DNA of 64,000 bases from contig JAMPFM010000004.1 of assembly GCA_023664455.1 (NCBI GenBank), forward strand, positions 1-64,000, in the 5' to 3' direction. Position 1 is the stretch's first letter; each line of letters starts with the position of its first letter. This stretch comes from Blautia sp. Its GTDB lineage: Bacteria; Bacillota; Clostridia; Lachnospirales; Lachnospiraceae. Of this stretch, positions 52,812 through 62,516 are shown in pieces. The notes beneath the pieces are model-generated. The model did no database searches and was not told the DNA's origin. It saw nothing but the letters and a program-made list of their open reading frames with translations. The position numbers and the translations under genes are program-made.

Positions 52812-53825
52812 CTACTCTTCCCAGGGTATTAACGGATTTTCAATCTTCTTATCCCGAAGCATCAGGCTTCCTACCGCTTCCGCCGCCGATTTTCCCTCAA
52901 ATAAAACCTCGTTCACCTGCTCGATAATCGGAAGCTGCACATCGTACTTCCTGGCAAGTCCTATAGCGGCTTTCGCTGAATAAACGCCCTCTACCACCAT
53001 TTTGACTTCCGCCATCGCCGCTTCCATTGTATAGCCTTTTCCAATCAGGATGCCGGCACGCCGGTTTCTGGAATGCATGGAAGCACAGGTAACAATCAAA
53101 TCCCCAATACCGGTCAGTCCGCAGAAAGTTTCCCATTTGCCGCCCATCGCGGTTCCCAGTCTTGCGATTTCAGCGATTCCCCTTGTAATCAGCGCGGCTT
53201 TCGTATTGTCCCCATAACCAAGCCCATCCGCAATACCGGCTGCAAGCGCAACGACATTTTTCAGGGCGGCGCCAAGCTCGATACCAAGCACGTCTGGGCT
53301 GATATATACACGGAAGACTTTATTCATAAAAATATTCTGCAGATATTCCGCCGTCTTTTTTTTCTGTGCGCCGACTACAATTGTAGTCGGGATTCCTTTT
53401 CCGACCTCTTCCGCATGGGATGGACCGGACAACACTGCAACTTCCGCCTGTGGGATTTCCTCTTCAATGATTTGGGACAAGGTAAGCAGCGTAGACTCTT
53501 CGATGCCCTTCGCCACGTTGACAATCAACTGACCCTCTTTTACATAGGGCGCCATGCTCTTAGATGTGCTCCTTGTAAATGGAGAAGGCACCGCCAGCAC
53601 CAGAATTTCTTTCCCTTCTACTGCCGCCTGTAAATCCGTCGTAAATTCCATATTCTCCGGTAACTTTACGCCCGGCAGTTTCTCTTTATGTTCATGCTCC
53701 CTTCGCAGCATCTCGATTTCCTTTTCCATAATCGACCAGACTGTCACCGTATGCCCGTTATGGTGAAGCAATAATGCCAGCGCCGTTCCCCAGCTTCCCG
53801 CCCCGATGATACTGATATCCGCCAT
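52812..53825 (-). CDS. gpsA: NAD(P)H-dependent glycerol-3-phosphate dehydrogenase, 337 aa
   Basis: Makes sn-glycerol 3-phosphate from dihydroxyacetone phosphate for phospholipid synthesis. Rossmann motif SIIGAGSWGTALALLL, VNVAKGIEE, VLSGPSHAEEV, the catalytic Lys in GAALKNVVALAAGIADGLGYG, and TKAALITRGIAEIARLG. The start at 53825 has AGGAGATAATCAGC. It is followed by a terminator and preceded by plsY, the next enzyme in the same pathway. Confidence 0.96.
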   Translation of the reverse strand: MADISIIGAGSWGTALALLLHHNGHTVTVWSIMEKEIEMLRREHEHKEKLPGVKLPENMEFTTDLQAAVEGKEILVLAVPSPFTRSTSKSMAPYVKEGQLIVNVAKGIEESTLLTLSQIIEEEIPQAEVAVLSGPSHAEEVGKGIPTTIVVGAQKKKTAEYLQNIFMNKVFRVYISPDVLGIELGAALKNVVALAAGIADGLGYGDNTKAALITRGIAEIARLGTAMGGKWETFCGLTGIGDLIVTCASMHSRNRRAGILIGKGYTMEAAMAEVKMVVEGVYSAKAAIGLARKYDVQLPIIEQVNEVLFEGKSAAEAVGSLMLRDKKIENPLIPWEE

Positions 53826-53915
53826 GCTGATTATCTCCTTTCCTGCTTTTCCTTGATTTCCCATGAAATTTTGTCTTTCCCGCTTCGTCTTCTTTTCCTG
53901 CTCTGTCTATGCTTT

Positions 53916-54593
53916 TCACTTTTCTTTCTCTGTCTGCTTTTCCGAATCCTTCTGCTCTTTATGCGTCAGATAAGTCTTGCGCTCTTCCCCTTTTAACAGG
54001 CGGGCAATATTTTCCCGGTGCTTATAATAAGCCATAACCGTTAAAAATGCCGCAAGGATATAAAGTTCGGTTAAATGTGCCTGACTCATTCCGAAAATCC
54101 CCATCTGCCCCAACACTACGATTTCAATGATGAAACCCGCATAAACAAGCAAAGACCCTAAAGAAACATAATGCGTCGTAAAGAAGGTGACAAAAAACAG
54201 CAGCACGCCCATCGGTATGAAATAAGGGTGAAAGGATAAAATCAGCCCTGCTGTTGCCGCGATACCTTTCCCGCCCTTAAATTTCAGGTAAAAGGGAAAA
54301 TTGTGTCCCAAAATCGCGCCTGTCGCCGCATAAAGTTTCAACAGATAGATCATATCTGGATGACTTTTTCCAAATAATACGCCCGTAATGACAATCGCAA
54401 GAATACACTTGATAATATCACCAAAAAGCACAAGCAATCCTGCTTTCGTCCCAAGTACCCGCATGGTATTCGTAGTGCCCGCGTTTCCGCTGCCATAATC
54501 TCTGATATCTATCCCATGCAGCTTCCCGTAGATATATGCCGTCTGAAAAAGCCCGAAAACATAGCCTATCAATAAACAAATAATCCGTTCCAC
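53916..54593 (-). CDS. plsY: acyl-phosphate glycerol-3-phosphate acyltransferase, 225 aa
   Basis: Five-to-six-helix membrane protein with DYGSGNAGTTNTMRVLG and GHNFPFYLKFKGGKGIAA, the PlsY catalytic and acyl-phosphate loops. Uses a GTG start at 54591-54593, one nt after the der stop. Length is slightly above the usual 200 aa because of a Lys/Glu-rich tail (THKEQKDSEKQTEKEK). Transfers acyl groups from acyl phosphate to glycerol-3-phosphate. Confidence 0.94.
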   Translation of the reverse strand: MERIICLLIGYVFGLFQTAYIYGKLHGIDIRDYGSGNAGTTNTMRVLGTKAGLLVLFGDIIKCILAIVITGVLFGKSHPDMIYLLKLYAATGAILGHNFPFYLKFKGGKGIAATAGLILSFHPYFIPMGVLLFFVTFFTTHYVSLGSLLVYAGFIIEIVVLGQMGIFGMSQAHLTELYILAAFLTVMAYYKHRENIARLLKGEERKTYLTHKEQKDSEKQTEKEK

Positions 54594-54594
54594 T

Positions 54595-55935
54595 TTACTT
54601 TTTTTCCTTTCTCTCTCTTATGATGAATTTCAACGGGGTGCCTTTAAATCCGAAGGCTTCCCGAATCTGATTCTCGATATATCTCGTGTAGGAAAAGTGC
54701 ATCAATTCCTTATCGTTTACAAAAATAACAAAGGTAGGCGGTTTTATCGCTACTTGCGTAATATAGTAAAGGCGCAGTCTTTTCCCTTTATCCGAGGGGG
54801 GCTGCTGTAAGGCTACCGCTTCCGCCATAATCTCGTTTAATACGCCTGTGGCTACCCGCATTGCGTGGTTTTCATATACCGCATTGATGATGTCATACAG
54901 CTTAAACAGCCGCTGTCCCGTCTGCGCGGATATAAAAGTAATCTCTGCATAGGACATAAAAGAAAGTATCTGTCTGATTTTCTGGGTGTACTGGTTCACG
55001 GTTTTATTATCTTTTTCTATCGCATCCCATTTATTGACTGCGATGATTGTCGCCTTTCCCCTGTCATGGGCGATTCCCGCTATCTTGGCGTCCTGTTCGG
55101 TAACGCCTTCCTTCGCGTCGATGACAAGCACGACGATATCCGCGCGCTCTACTGCGGATACGGTACGGATAATCATATACCGTTCTAATTCTTCCTTGAT
55201 TTTATTTTTACGCCGCAGCCCCGCCGTATCTATGAAAACATATTCTTTTCCCTGATAGGTGATATCCGTATCAATCGCATCCCGCGTCGTTCCTGCAATA
55301 TCGGATACGATAACCCGGTTTTCCCCAATCAGTTTATTGATAATGGAAGATTTTCCCACATTGGGTTTTCCTACGATAGCGACTTTGATTCGCTCATCTT
55401 CTTCCTCTTCCGTATCCAAATCTTCTTTAAAATGAGAAACCACCTCGTCCAACATCTCTCCCAGTCCCAGCTTATTGGTGGAAGAAATCGGAAATGGTTC
55501 TCCAATGCCCAGATTATAAAATTCGTAAATATCCGCATTATATTTCTGAAAATCATCCACTTTATTGACAGTCAGCACGACCGGCTTGGCGCTTCTGCGC
55601 AGCATATCCGCAACTTTGGAATCCGCATCTAAAAGTCCCTGTCTGACGTCTACCATAAAAATAATAACATCCGCGGTGTCAATGGCTATCTGCGCCTGTT
55701 CCCGCATCTGTGATAAAATAATGTCTTTACTGTCCGGTTCGATGCCGCCCGTATCAACCAACGTAAAATATTTGTCTAACCAGGATACATCCGCATAAAT
55801 TCTGTCTCTGGTAATACCTGGAGTGTCTTTTACAATCGATATCCTCTCTCCCGCCAATGCATTAAACAGCGTGGACTTTCCCACATTCGGTCTTCCTACT
55901 ACTGCTACAATTGGTCTGGACGTTTTCTTCGCCAT
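54595..55935 (-). CDS. der: ribosome-associated GTPase Der (EngA), 446 aa
   Basis: Two tandem GTPase domains: [12 protein letters not shown] with DTPGIT (near 12 and 35) and [14 protein letters not shown] with [11 protein letters not shown] (near 187-220), each with NKxD (VNKVD, VNKWD), and a C-terminal KH-like domain ending [26 protein letters not shown]. Essential for 50S subunit assembly. The ATG follows AAAGGAGAAACT. Der-plsY-gpsA is a widely conserved order in Clostridia. Confidence 0.96.
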   Translation of the reverse strand: MAKKTSRPIVAVVGRPNVGKSTLFNALAGERISIVKDTPGITRDRIYADVSWLDKYFTLVDTGGIEPDSKDIILSQMREQAQIAIDTADVIIFMVDVRQGLLDADSKVADMLRRSAKPVVLTVNKVDDFQKYNADIYEFYNLGIGEPFPISSTNKLGLGEMLDEVVSHFKEDLDTEEEEDERIKVAIVGKPNVGKSSIINKLIGENRVIVSDIAGTTRDAIDTDITYQGKEYVFIDTAGLRRKNKIKEELERYMIIRTVSAVERADIVVLVIDAKEGVTEQDAKIAGIAHDRGKATIIAVNKWDAIEKDNKTVNQYTQKIRQILSFMSYAEITFISAQTGQRLFKLYDIINAVYENHAMRVATGVLNEIMAEAVALQQPPSDKGKRLRLYYITQVAIKPPTFVIFVNDKELMHFSYTRYIENQIREAFGFKGTPLKFIIRERKEKK

Positions 55936-55966
55936 AGTTTCTCCTTTAATCTATCCTACTCTTATT

Positions 55967-57304
55967 CTACTTCGCCTGTTTTCTTTTCAGAATCGTATTT
56001 ACAAAGTCATGTCCGCTTGATTTTACAATATCTGCCTTCACTTGTAAAGCTTTTTCCAATTCCGGCAGCGTAATATCATCCAGGAAATAATCTGCCCCGC
56101 TTCTTAAAACATTCTGTGGCAGAAGAATCCGTTTTCCCAATGGTTTCCCCTGTAATTGTCCGATGATATCCTGTCCTGTCAGCAGCCCGGACACCGTAAT
56201 CTGTTCCCCAAAAAAATCATTGGTAATCGCATAAACACGGATTGTCAACGCCGGGAAACGCTGCATCATGGCATCCGCCATCCGCTGGATATAAGGATAG
56301 GCCAGTCTGCCTGTCACGAGGGATAACTCTTCTTTTGGCACTTGTATCCCATCTTCTTGTAAAAGCGCATCCATTGCCTCTCTAAATTCTTCCATTTGCA
56401 GACGCAGCATTCCTACCCCGTTTTCCAACTGTAAATACCCGTCGTAGCGCTCCTCTTCCGGCAGTTCTTCTTCCGCCAGAATATACCATTCATCGGAAGC
56501 ATGTACAAAATGAACGCCATATTCTTTATAAATTTTTTCCTGCCATCTATGAATACACTCCAGAACACGGACCGCGTCTTCCTTTCCAAAAGGCTCAAGC
56601 GGAAACAATCCCTCCCGATACTTTGAGAGTCCGACCGGAACCACGGATACGCTTTCCAAATGCGGCAGATACGCCGTCAAATCTGAAATGCTCCTTTCCA
56701 GCTCCTTGCCATCGTTAATCCCTTTGCATAAAACAATCTGTCCGTTCATGGCAACGCCCGCCTCATAAAGTCTCTCAACCCGTTTCAAGGCTTCCCCCGC
56801 AAAACGGTTGTTCAGCATTTTGCAGCGAAGCGCAGGGTTCGTCGTCTGAAAGGAAATATTAATCGGCGATAAATGGTATCGTATGACTCTTTCAATATCC
56901 TTATCGGACATATTGGTCAGCGTCACATAGTTACCCTGTAAAAAGGACAACCTGGAATCATCATCTTTAAAATACAGCGTATCCCGCATTCCTTTGGGCA
57001 TCTGGTCAATAAAACAGAAGATACATTTATTATGACAGGAGCGGTACTCATCCATTAATCCATTTTCAAATTCCAGCCCCAAATCTTCACTGTATTCTTT
57101 ATCGATTTCCAGCAGCCATTCCTCGCCGTTTTGTTTCTGAATCAATACTTCAATATATTCATCCTGTATCAAATATTGATAATCAAAAATATCCTCTATC
57201 CCGTTACCGTTTATCTGCAGCAGCGTATCGCCGGGCTCTATGCCAAGCTCCTCGGCAATGGATAAACGGCGGACTGTTTTAATGATATGTCTGGTGTCTG
57301 CCAT
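55967..57304 (-). CDS. DUF512 family radical-SAM-like PDZ protein, 445 aa
   Basis: N-terminal PDZ-like region (RLSIAEELGIEPGDTLLQINGNGIED), then a cluster motif CHNKCIFCFIDQMPKGMR (CX3CX2C, residues about 84-90) followed by DDDSRLSFLQGNYVTLTNM, the DUF512 signature, and the C-terminal DUF512 domain (VRVYAITNDFFGEQITVSGLLTG). Enzymatic function unknown. The start at 57304 follows GAAGGAGACCAC. It precedes der in the same direction, as in many Clostridia. Confidence 0.88.
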   Translation of the reverse strand: MADTRHIIKTVRRLSIAEELGIEPGDTLLQINGNGIEDIFDYQYLIQDEYIEVLIQKQNGEEWLLEIDKEYSEDLGLEFENGLMDEYRSCHNKCIFCFIDQMPKGMRDTLYFKDDDSRLSFLQGNYVTLTNMSDKDIERVIRYHLSPINISFQTTNPALRCKMLNNRFAGEALKRVERLYEAGVAMNGQIVLCKGINDGKELERSISDLTAYLPHLESVSVVPVGLSKYREGLFPLEPFGKEDAVRVLECIHRWQEKIYKEYGVHFVHASDEWYILAEEELPEEERYDGYLQLENGVGMLRLQMEEFREAMDALLQEDGIQVPKEELSLVTGRLAYPYIQRMADAMMQRFPALTIRVYAITNDFFGEQITVSGLLTGQDIIGQLQGKPLGKRILLPQNVLRSGADYFLDDITLPELEKALQVKADIVKSSGHDFVNTILKRKQAK

Positions 57305-57380
57305 GTGGTCTCCTTCCTTGAAAAGCACCATGCAACCTCGATTCCGCTGCGCTTCATCCTGGTCCGGTCTGGCGCCCTAT

Positions 57381-57444
57381 AGAAAATTATGCACAATTTC
57401 CGCTTAGAAAGCAAGCTTTCACGCGGAAATTGCGCATATTTTCT
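57381..57444. repeat. 64-nt near-perfect hairpin upstream of the DUF512 gene
   Basis: AGAAAATTATGCACAATTTCCGC (57381-57403) is the inverse of the arm ending at 57444, with one indel and one mismatch, and the centre GAAAGC-AA-GCTTTC is a second perfect stem. No T-run follows on either strand. Flanking ACCATGCA/TGCATGGT (near 57329 and 57444) extends the symmetry. Confidence 0.75.
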
Positions 57445-57446
57445 GC

Positions 57447-57686
57447 ATGGTCTGAGAGCACGGAAATCAATTTTCAGTCAGCTCTTTCACACTAAACCGG
57501 CAGGACAGATAGAAATCCCGCGAAGGTCCTTGAAAAACGCCGGCACTTAGTGAAAAAGGCGCAACGCGGCTTTTGAACTTAGTACCGCTGCGTTTTTCAC
57601 GGCGCGAGAGCGTGCCTTCGAGGGATTTCTATCTGCCCTGTCTCAATATCTACATGCTGACTGAAAATTGATTCTTATGGTCTGAG
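57447..57686. mobile_element. 220-bp palindromic MITE-like element with 10-bp flanking direct repeats
   Basis: ATGGTCTGAG is present at 57447-57456 and 57677-57686 in the same orientation. Between them lies a long imperfect palindrome: terminal inverted repeats AATCAATTTTCAGTCAGC (57465-57482 and its complement 57656-57673, 18/18), inner arms CAGGACAGATAGAAATCCC... (57501-57526 against 57615-57640, 24/26), and TGAAAAACGC..CTTAGT (57531-57551 against 57577-57599). No coding frame is present. The layout fits a non-autonomous transposable element, or a large structured RNA. Confidence 0.6.
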
Positions 57687-57697
57687 GTAGAAACAAC

Positions 57698-57726
57698 TTG
57701 ACGTGTGTGCGGCATAATGTTATAAA
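57698..57726 (+). promoter_or_regulatory. promoter of prs
   Basis: TTGACG (57698-57703), 17 nt, TATAAA (57721-57726) on the plus strand, 12 nt beyond the right-hand direct repeat of the palindromic element and about 38 nt before the prs start. Confidence 0.75.
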
Positions 57727-57763
57727 GTAAGTGACAGACTTAATTTACAGATAGGAGAAAACT

Positions 57764-58957
57764 ATGCCTAATATAGAAGAATTGAAAACTGCAATGCCGG
57801 TGGCGCCTATTATGATTCTGACTACGGACGCTGCCATGCCATTATCCCGCAAGATTAATAATTACTTAGTGGAATTTCGCCAGAACCTGAATAACAGCTT
57901 TAAAAACGACCCTGCATTTTATGGATATATGGAAGAGAATTATCTGCTTAAAGTGGATTGTCCCCGTTTCGAGAATGGCGAAGGGAAGGCCGTCCTTAAT
58001 ACTTCTGTCCGGGGAAAAGATATTTTTATTCTGACGGATGTCTGTAACCATAGCATTACCTATCAGATGAATGGTTTTACCAACCATATGTCCCCAGACG
58101 ACCACTATCAGGATTTAAAAAGAATTATCGCTGCAATCAACGGCAAAGCCCACCGGATTAATGTCATCATGCCCTTTCTCTATGAGGGAAGGCAGCATAA
58201 AAGAACTGGACGGGAATCTTTGGACTGCGCATACGCGATTGAGGAATTGATGGATATGGGCGTTTCCAATTTCATCACGTTTGACGCCCACGACCCGCGG
58301 GTGCAAAATTCCGTTCCGTTAAAGGGATTTGACAATTATACGCCCCACTATCAGTTTATGCGGGCGCTGCTTCATACGGAAGATGACCTTTTTATTGATA
58401 AGGATCATATTATCGTAATCAGCCCGGATGAGGGCGCGCTTGACAGAGCCGTATATTTTGCAAACGTACTCGGCGTAGATACGGGTATGTTTTACAAACG
58501 CCGCGACTACTCTACCATCGTAAACGGTAAAAACCCGATTGTTGCCCATGAATTTCTCGGCGACAATATCGACGGTAAGGACGTTATCATCATTGACGAC
58601 ATGATTTCATCCGGCGGCAGTATGATTGACACGGCGAAGCAGTTAAAAAAGATGAATGCCAAACGGGTTTTTATCTGCGCTACTTTCGGTCTGTTTACAG
58701 ACGGTTTAGCCGCGTTTGACGACGCCTACGAGAAATGTTATTTCGACCGTATCATTACGACGAATATGTGCTACCAGCTGCCGGAATTAAGGGACAAGCC
58801 CTACTATCAGGAAGCGGACATGAGTAAATTCATTGCTTCTATCATTAATTTTATGAACCACGATGTTTCCATGTCCAATATTTATACGCCTACGGAAAAA
58901 ATTAACCGTATCCTTGCAAAGTATAATAACCGGGAAATGGACGCGCTTTATAATTAA
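57764..58957 (+). CDS. prs: ribose-phosphate pyrophosphokinase, 397 aa (long form)
   Basis: Makes PRPP from ribose 5-phosphate and ATP. Two type I phosphoribosyltransferase folds: the catalytic-loop region and DARQHKRTGRES-like YEGRQHKRTGRESLDC (near 146), then VVISPDEGALDRAVYFANVLGV and the PRPP-binding loop VIIIDDMISSGGSMIDTAKQL (near 275). At 397 aa it is about 80 residues longer than the usual 310-320; the extra length lies at the N-terminus and C-terminus, as in a clostridial long-form subgroup. The ATG follows ATAGGAGAAAACT. It has its own promoter and a terminator. Confidence 0.92.
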   Translation: MPNIEELKTAMPVAPIMILTTDAAMPLSRKINNYLVEFRQNLNNSFKNDPAFYGYMEENYLLKVDCPRFENGEGKAVLNTSVRGKDIFILTDVCNHSITYQMNGFTNHMSPDDHYQDLKRIIAAINGKAHRINVIMPFLYEGRQHKRTGRESLDCAYAIEELMDMGVSNFITFDAHDPRVQNSVPLKGFDNYTPHYQFMRALLHTEDDLFIDKDHIIVISPDEGALDRAVYFANVLGVDTGMFYKRRDYSTIVNGKNPIVAHEFLGDNIDGKDVIIIDDMISSGGSMIDTAKQLKKMNAKRVFICATFGLFTDGLAAFDDAYEKCYFDRIITTNMCYQLPELRDKPYYQEADMSKFIASIINFMNHDVSMSNIYTPTEKINRILAKYNNREMDALYN

Positions 58958-58968
58958 GTTTTAGAAAA

Positions 58969-59015
58969 AAGGACTTTCGATGGACATGGGTTTTCTGTCC
59001 TTGAAAGTCCTTATA
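58969..59015. terminator. terminator after prs, shared with the histidine kinase gene
   Basis: AAGGACTTTC (with inner GGACA) pairs with TGTCC...GAAAGTCCTT, ending near 59012, followed on the plus strand by ATATTT. It sits between convergent stops at 58957 and 59029. Confidence 0.75.
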
Positions 59016-59028
59016 TTTCTAATCTTCC

Positions 59029-61677
59029 CTACCCTTTTTCCACCGTCTGAAACGTTATCACTACCTTAAACAAATCCCCGTCCAGCTGGATTTCAAAAGT
59101 ACCGTGTTGTGCCTCCACCAGATTCTTAGCTATGGAAAGACCGAGTCCGCTTCCTTCCGTCGTTCTGGATTCATCCCCTCTGATAAAGCGCTCCGTCAGC
59201 TCTTCGGGATTGCAGTTTAGCGCCATTGCGGAAATATTTTTGATGGATATTTCAAGGGTTTCCCGCTTCTGTTGATTATCTCCAAGCGTCTTCATCGTGA
59301 TATAAACCCTTGTTCCCTCTAACGCATACTTATAAACATTATTAAAAAGATTTTCCATAACACGCCAGATACTTCTGCTATCCGCTTCAATGAGGGTGTG
59401 GGACGCCTTGATGTCCATAACGGGAGTCAGCGCTTTCTGCTCAAATTTTTCCGAAAACTCGCCAATGGTCTGATGCAGCAGTTCCGTCAGATTGATTTTC
59501 TCAAAGTGCAGATTGATATTGCCGGAAGAAATTTTGCTGGCTTCCACCAAATCGTCTGTCAACTGTTTCAAACGCTGGGATTTCTCATCCAGAACCTTGA
59601 TATAACTCTGCACGCGCTCATTATCTACTTTTTCCCGTTTAATTAAATCCACATAATTGATAATGGACGTGAGCGGCGTCTTAATGTCATGGGACACGTT
59701 GGTAATCAGATCCGCTTTCATACGCTCGTCTTTCATACTGACTTCCACTGCATTTTTAATGCCTTTTCCAATGCTGTTTACGGATTTTGCCAGTACCAGA
59801 TTATCGCCATGCAGTTTTTCCTGCTCTATCTGATAGGAAAAATCGCCTTCTGTGATAATCTCAATGCCTTTTACGATATTCTGCCGTTCTTTTACATCTT
59901 TATACAGCATAGCGCCAATCAGCATATCAATAAGAAAAGCAATGAAAATCCCCAAAAGAAACATGATAACATTGCCTGCCCGGTAAAGTAGCGCCATTCC
60001 AAACGCCACGACAAAACAGTTAAAGATAAGGAAAATCAGATACGGCACCCAGGTACGGACCACAATATTTCCATTATCGTATAATTCCATCAGTAAGTCC
60101 GAGCATTTTTGCAAAATCCCTTTCAGATAACTATTGCTCCATAGTGTTTTTGCTTTCACTCTTCTGACCAGGCTATAATAGAAGAAGCAGAAAATAATAT
60201 CCATGACAAACGCCACGATTCCGATTCCTATTTTGAACCAGAACGTATAGATATCTTCATAATGCAGAATATTGCCCCAATTCATATCATAGGCTTCCAT
60301 TGCCCCAATCAGAATGACTGCCGCAGAAAAGATTCCTAAGAAAAGCGCTGCTTCTGTAGGCATCTTATCAAATTTACCAAGACTGATGCAGCTATTTCCC
60401 TCTTCATCAATATCCCTGCCGGTTGTGCTGGTCAGATAAATAAGCAGTACAAAATAGAAAACAACCGCCGTCACCGCCAAAACAACCCACTGCCAGAAAT
60501 AGGGCAGATAATTCTGAAAACCGGCTTTGCCCTGTACCAAAGCGTCATTTACCGGATAGGAAGAATCCACGCCAATCCAGATTTTGATATTTTCGGGATA
60601 AGCGTAATCGTATTCTTTTACAATACTCTGAATCGTACTTTCTTTAATCGAAGAATTGCTCTCATAAATCATTTCAGAGGGACTATAATACAAATATTTC
60701 CCATGAAACCCACCCTGAAATTTCTCTTGCAAGGCAGACGTCATGCCGTTTTCTTCCAAACGTTCCAGCGAAACACTGTCATCTATAAGACCTTCTATAT
60801 TAGTGAAATATTCTGTATGCTCTCCCACCGTCTTTTCGATGCAGTAACGGATATTGGTGTTCTGGGCATCATAATATTCCTGGTAATCCAGATATTCATT
60901 GTAATTATAGGACAGACTATACATCGCCGCCCTGAGATTCTCACAAAGCCCCTGATAGGACGTAAAATCTGACGTATACTCTTCGATGTTTTTCCCATCC
61001 GCCGTCTTATAACGATTGATTAAGACATTGACATCCAGTGTTTCTTCTTCATCATACCATCCATTATATTCGTCGATGGGCAGCATCACGGAGTTGGCGG
61101 ATACATCATCCACAAACGTATAAGAACCGATATCCGACTTCATATAATTGGCGTCCGAGGTATTATAATATTTACTGTTCGGGTCTATAATTGTCACCAT
61201 AGTCTTGTCGGCCAAAAAATCTTTTGCCTGCTTCGCCGTCATGGATACGGTGGAATATTCCATTCCGTATTTCTGCCATTTTAACAAATCTTCCAGATAG
61301 TATCTTGCCGTCACATACTGTTCGGGCACTCCCTGTTCGCGGTAATTGTATGCCGTAATATCGATAATTTTGCTACCGTCGAATACGCCGTCTGTTTCTA
61401 ACTGGCTCCTGATGACGCCAAAGCGTATGATATCCGCTACCGCCTTACCATACAAGGTATTAAATAGCGTGGAATCCTCATAAATTTTTTCCTGGTCAGA
61501 AGCATGCAGACTATAACTTTCATTGCCCGATAATCCCTGCACTATGACTTTGGAGCCTGTCGTAATAATCAATATCGAAATTACCGCAATTACGATAAGG
61601 CAGTGCTGAAGTAACTGTAGAAACCCTCTGATCTTTTTCCCCGTTTTCGGCTTCTTGTTTTCATGATTGTCTTCCAT
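59029..61677 (-). CDS. sensor histidine kinase with large extracytoplasmic region, 882 aa
   Basis: N-terminal membrane helix (LIVIAVISILIITTG, 32-46), an extracellular region of about 350 residues, and then a multi-helix membrane part (from FWQWVVLAVTAVVFYFVLLIYL) before HAMP-like linker, the H-box NVSHDIKTPLTSIINYVDL, and the ATPase domain with NLFNNVYKYA and GSGLGLSIAKNLVE. The start at 61677 gives AGGAGG correct spacing. It is 18 nt downstream of its response regulator gene. The ligand is unknown. Confidence 0.9.
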   Translation of the reverse strand: MEDNHENKKPKTGKKIRGFLQLLQHCLIVIAVISILIITTGSKVIVQGLSGNESYSLHASDQEKIYEDSTLFNTLYGKAVADIIRFGVIRSQLETDGVFDGSKIIDITAYNYREQGVPEQYVTARYYLEDLLKWQKYGMEYSTVSMTAKQAKDFLADKTMVTIIDPNSKYYNTSDANYMKSDIGSYTFVDDVSANSVMLPIDEYNGWYDEEETLDVNVLINRYKTADGKNIEEYTSDFTSYQGLCENLRAAMYSLSYNYNEYLDYQEYYDAQNTNIRYCIEKTVGEHTEYFTNIEGLIDDSVSLERLEENGMTSALQEKFQGGFHGKYLYYSPSEMIYESNSSIKESTIQSIVKEYDYAYPENIKIWIGVDSSYPVNDALVQGKAGFQNYLPYFWQWVVLAVTAVVFYFVLLIYLTSTTGRDIDEEGNSCISLGKFDKMPTEAALFLGIFSAAVILIGAMEAYDMNWGNILHYEDIYTFWFKIGIGIVAFVMDIIFCFFYYSLVRRVKAKTLWSNSYLKGILQKCSDLLMELYDNGNIVVRTWVPYLIFLIFNCFVVAFGMALLYRAGNVIMFLLGIFIAFLIDMLIGAMLYKDVKERQNIVKGIEIITEGDFSYQIEQEKLHGDNLVLAKSVNSIGKGIKNAVEVSMKDERMKADLITNVSHDIKTPLTSIINYVDLIKREKVDNERVQSYIKVLDEKSQRLKQLTDDLVEASKISSGNINLHFEKINLTELLHQTIGEFSEKFEQKALTPVMDIKASHTLIEADSRSIWRVMENLFNNVYKYALEGTRVYITMKTLGDNQQKRETLEISIKNISAMALNCNPEELTERFIRGDESRTTEGSGLGLSIAKNLVEAQHGTFEIQLDGDLFKVVITFQTVEKG

Positions 61678-61701
61678 TCCCATATCCTCCTAAGCGCATT
61701 C

Positions 61702-62397
61702 CTATGACTGTTTTTCGATTTTATATCCTACTCCCCATACAACTTTCAGATAACGCGGCTCCTTCGGGTTAATTTCAATTTTTTCCCGGATATGTCTGAT
61801 ATGTACGGCTACTGTATTGTCAGCGCCTATCGCCTCTTCGTTCCAGATACTCTCATAAATCTGGTCAATGGAAAATACCCTGCCGCAATTCTTCACAAGT
61901 AACAGTAAGATATTGTACTCTATCGGCGTCAGTTTCACGCTTTCCCCATCCACCGTCACTTCCTTGGTATCGTCGTCGATCACCAGTCCGCCTACCTGGA
62001 ATAAGGCGTTATTTTCTACATTAAGATTGCCAAGCATCGTATACCGTCTCAGATTGGATTTGACCCTTGCCACCAGCTCCAGCGGATTAAAGGGTTTCGT
62101 TACATAGTCGTCTGCACCGATATTCAACCCCAGAATCTTATCACTGTCCTCTGATTTGGCCGAAAGAATGATAATCGGAATACTGGAATACTCCCGAATT
62201 TTCAAAGTCGCATGAATGCCGTCTAACTTGGGCATCATGACGTCGATGATGAGTAGATGGATAGTTGTTTCTTTCAAAATCCTGATTGCCTGCTCCCCAT
62301 CATAGGCCTTGAAAATCTGATAGCCTTCCTGCAATAAATAAATCTCGATTGCATCTACGATTTCCTTATCATCATCACATACAAGAATATTTGCCAT
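61702..62397 (-). CDS. OmpR-family response regulator, 231 aa
   Basis: Receiver domain with acidic pocket LVCDDD, phosphoryl Asp in LLIIDVMMPKLDG and the conserved Lys in DYVTKPFNPLELVARV, then a winged-helix effector domain (FSIDQIYESIWNEEAIGADNTVAVHIRHIREKIE). The start at 62397 (MANILVCDDD) follows four codons after another ATG that overlaps the AGAAAGGG site. Forms a two-component system with the adjacent kinase. Confidence 0.95.
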   Translation of the reverse strand: MANILVCDDDKEIVDAIEIYLLQEGYQIFKAYDGEQAIRILKETTIHLLIIDVMMPKLDGIHATLKIREYSSIPIIILSAKSEDSDKILGLNIGADDYVTKPFNPLELVARVKSNLRRYTMLGNLNVENNALFQVGGLVIDDDTKEVTVDGESVKLTPIEYNILLLLVKNCGRVFSIDQIYESIWNEEAIGADNTVAVHIRHIREKIEINPKEPRYLKVVWGVGYKIEKQS

Positions 62398-62516
62398 CTT
62401 TATAACCATGTCCCTTTCTCAATGTGTAAATTTCTAAACGTTAATTTTATTGAATCATGAAAACTTAAAGGAATCTATAGGAAATTTTTTAATATTTTCT
62501 TAATTCCATTCTGATT

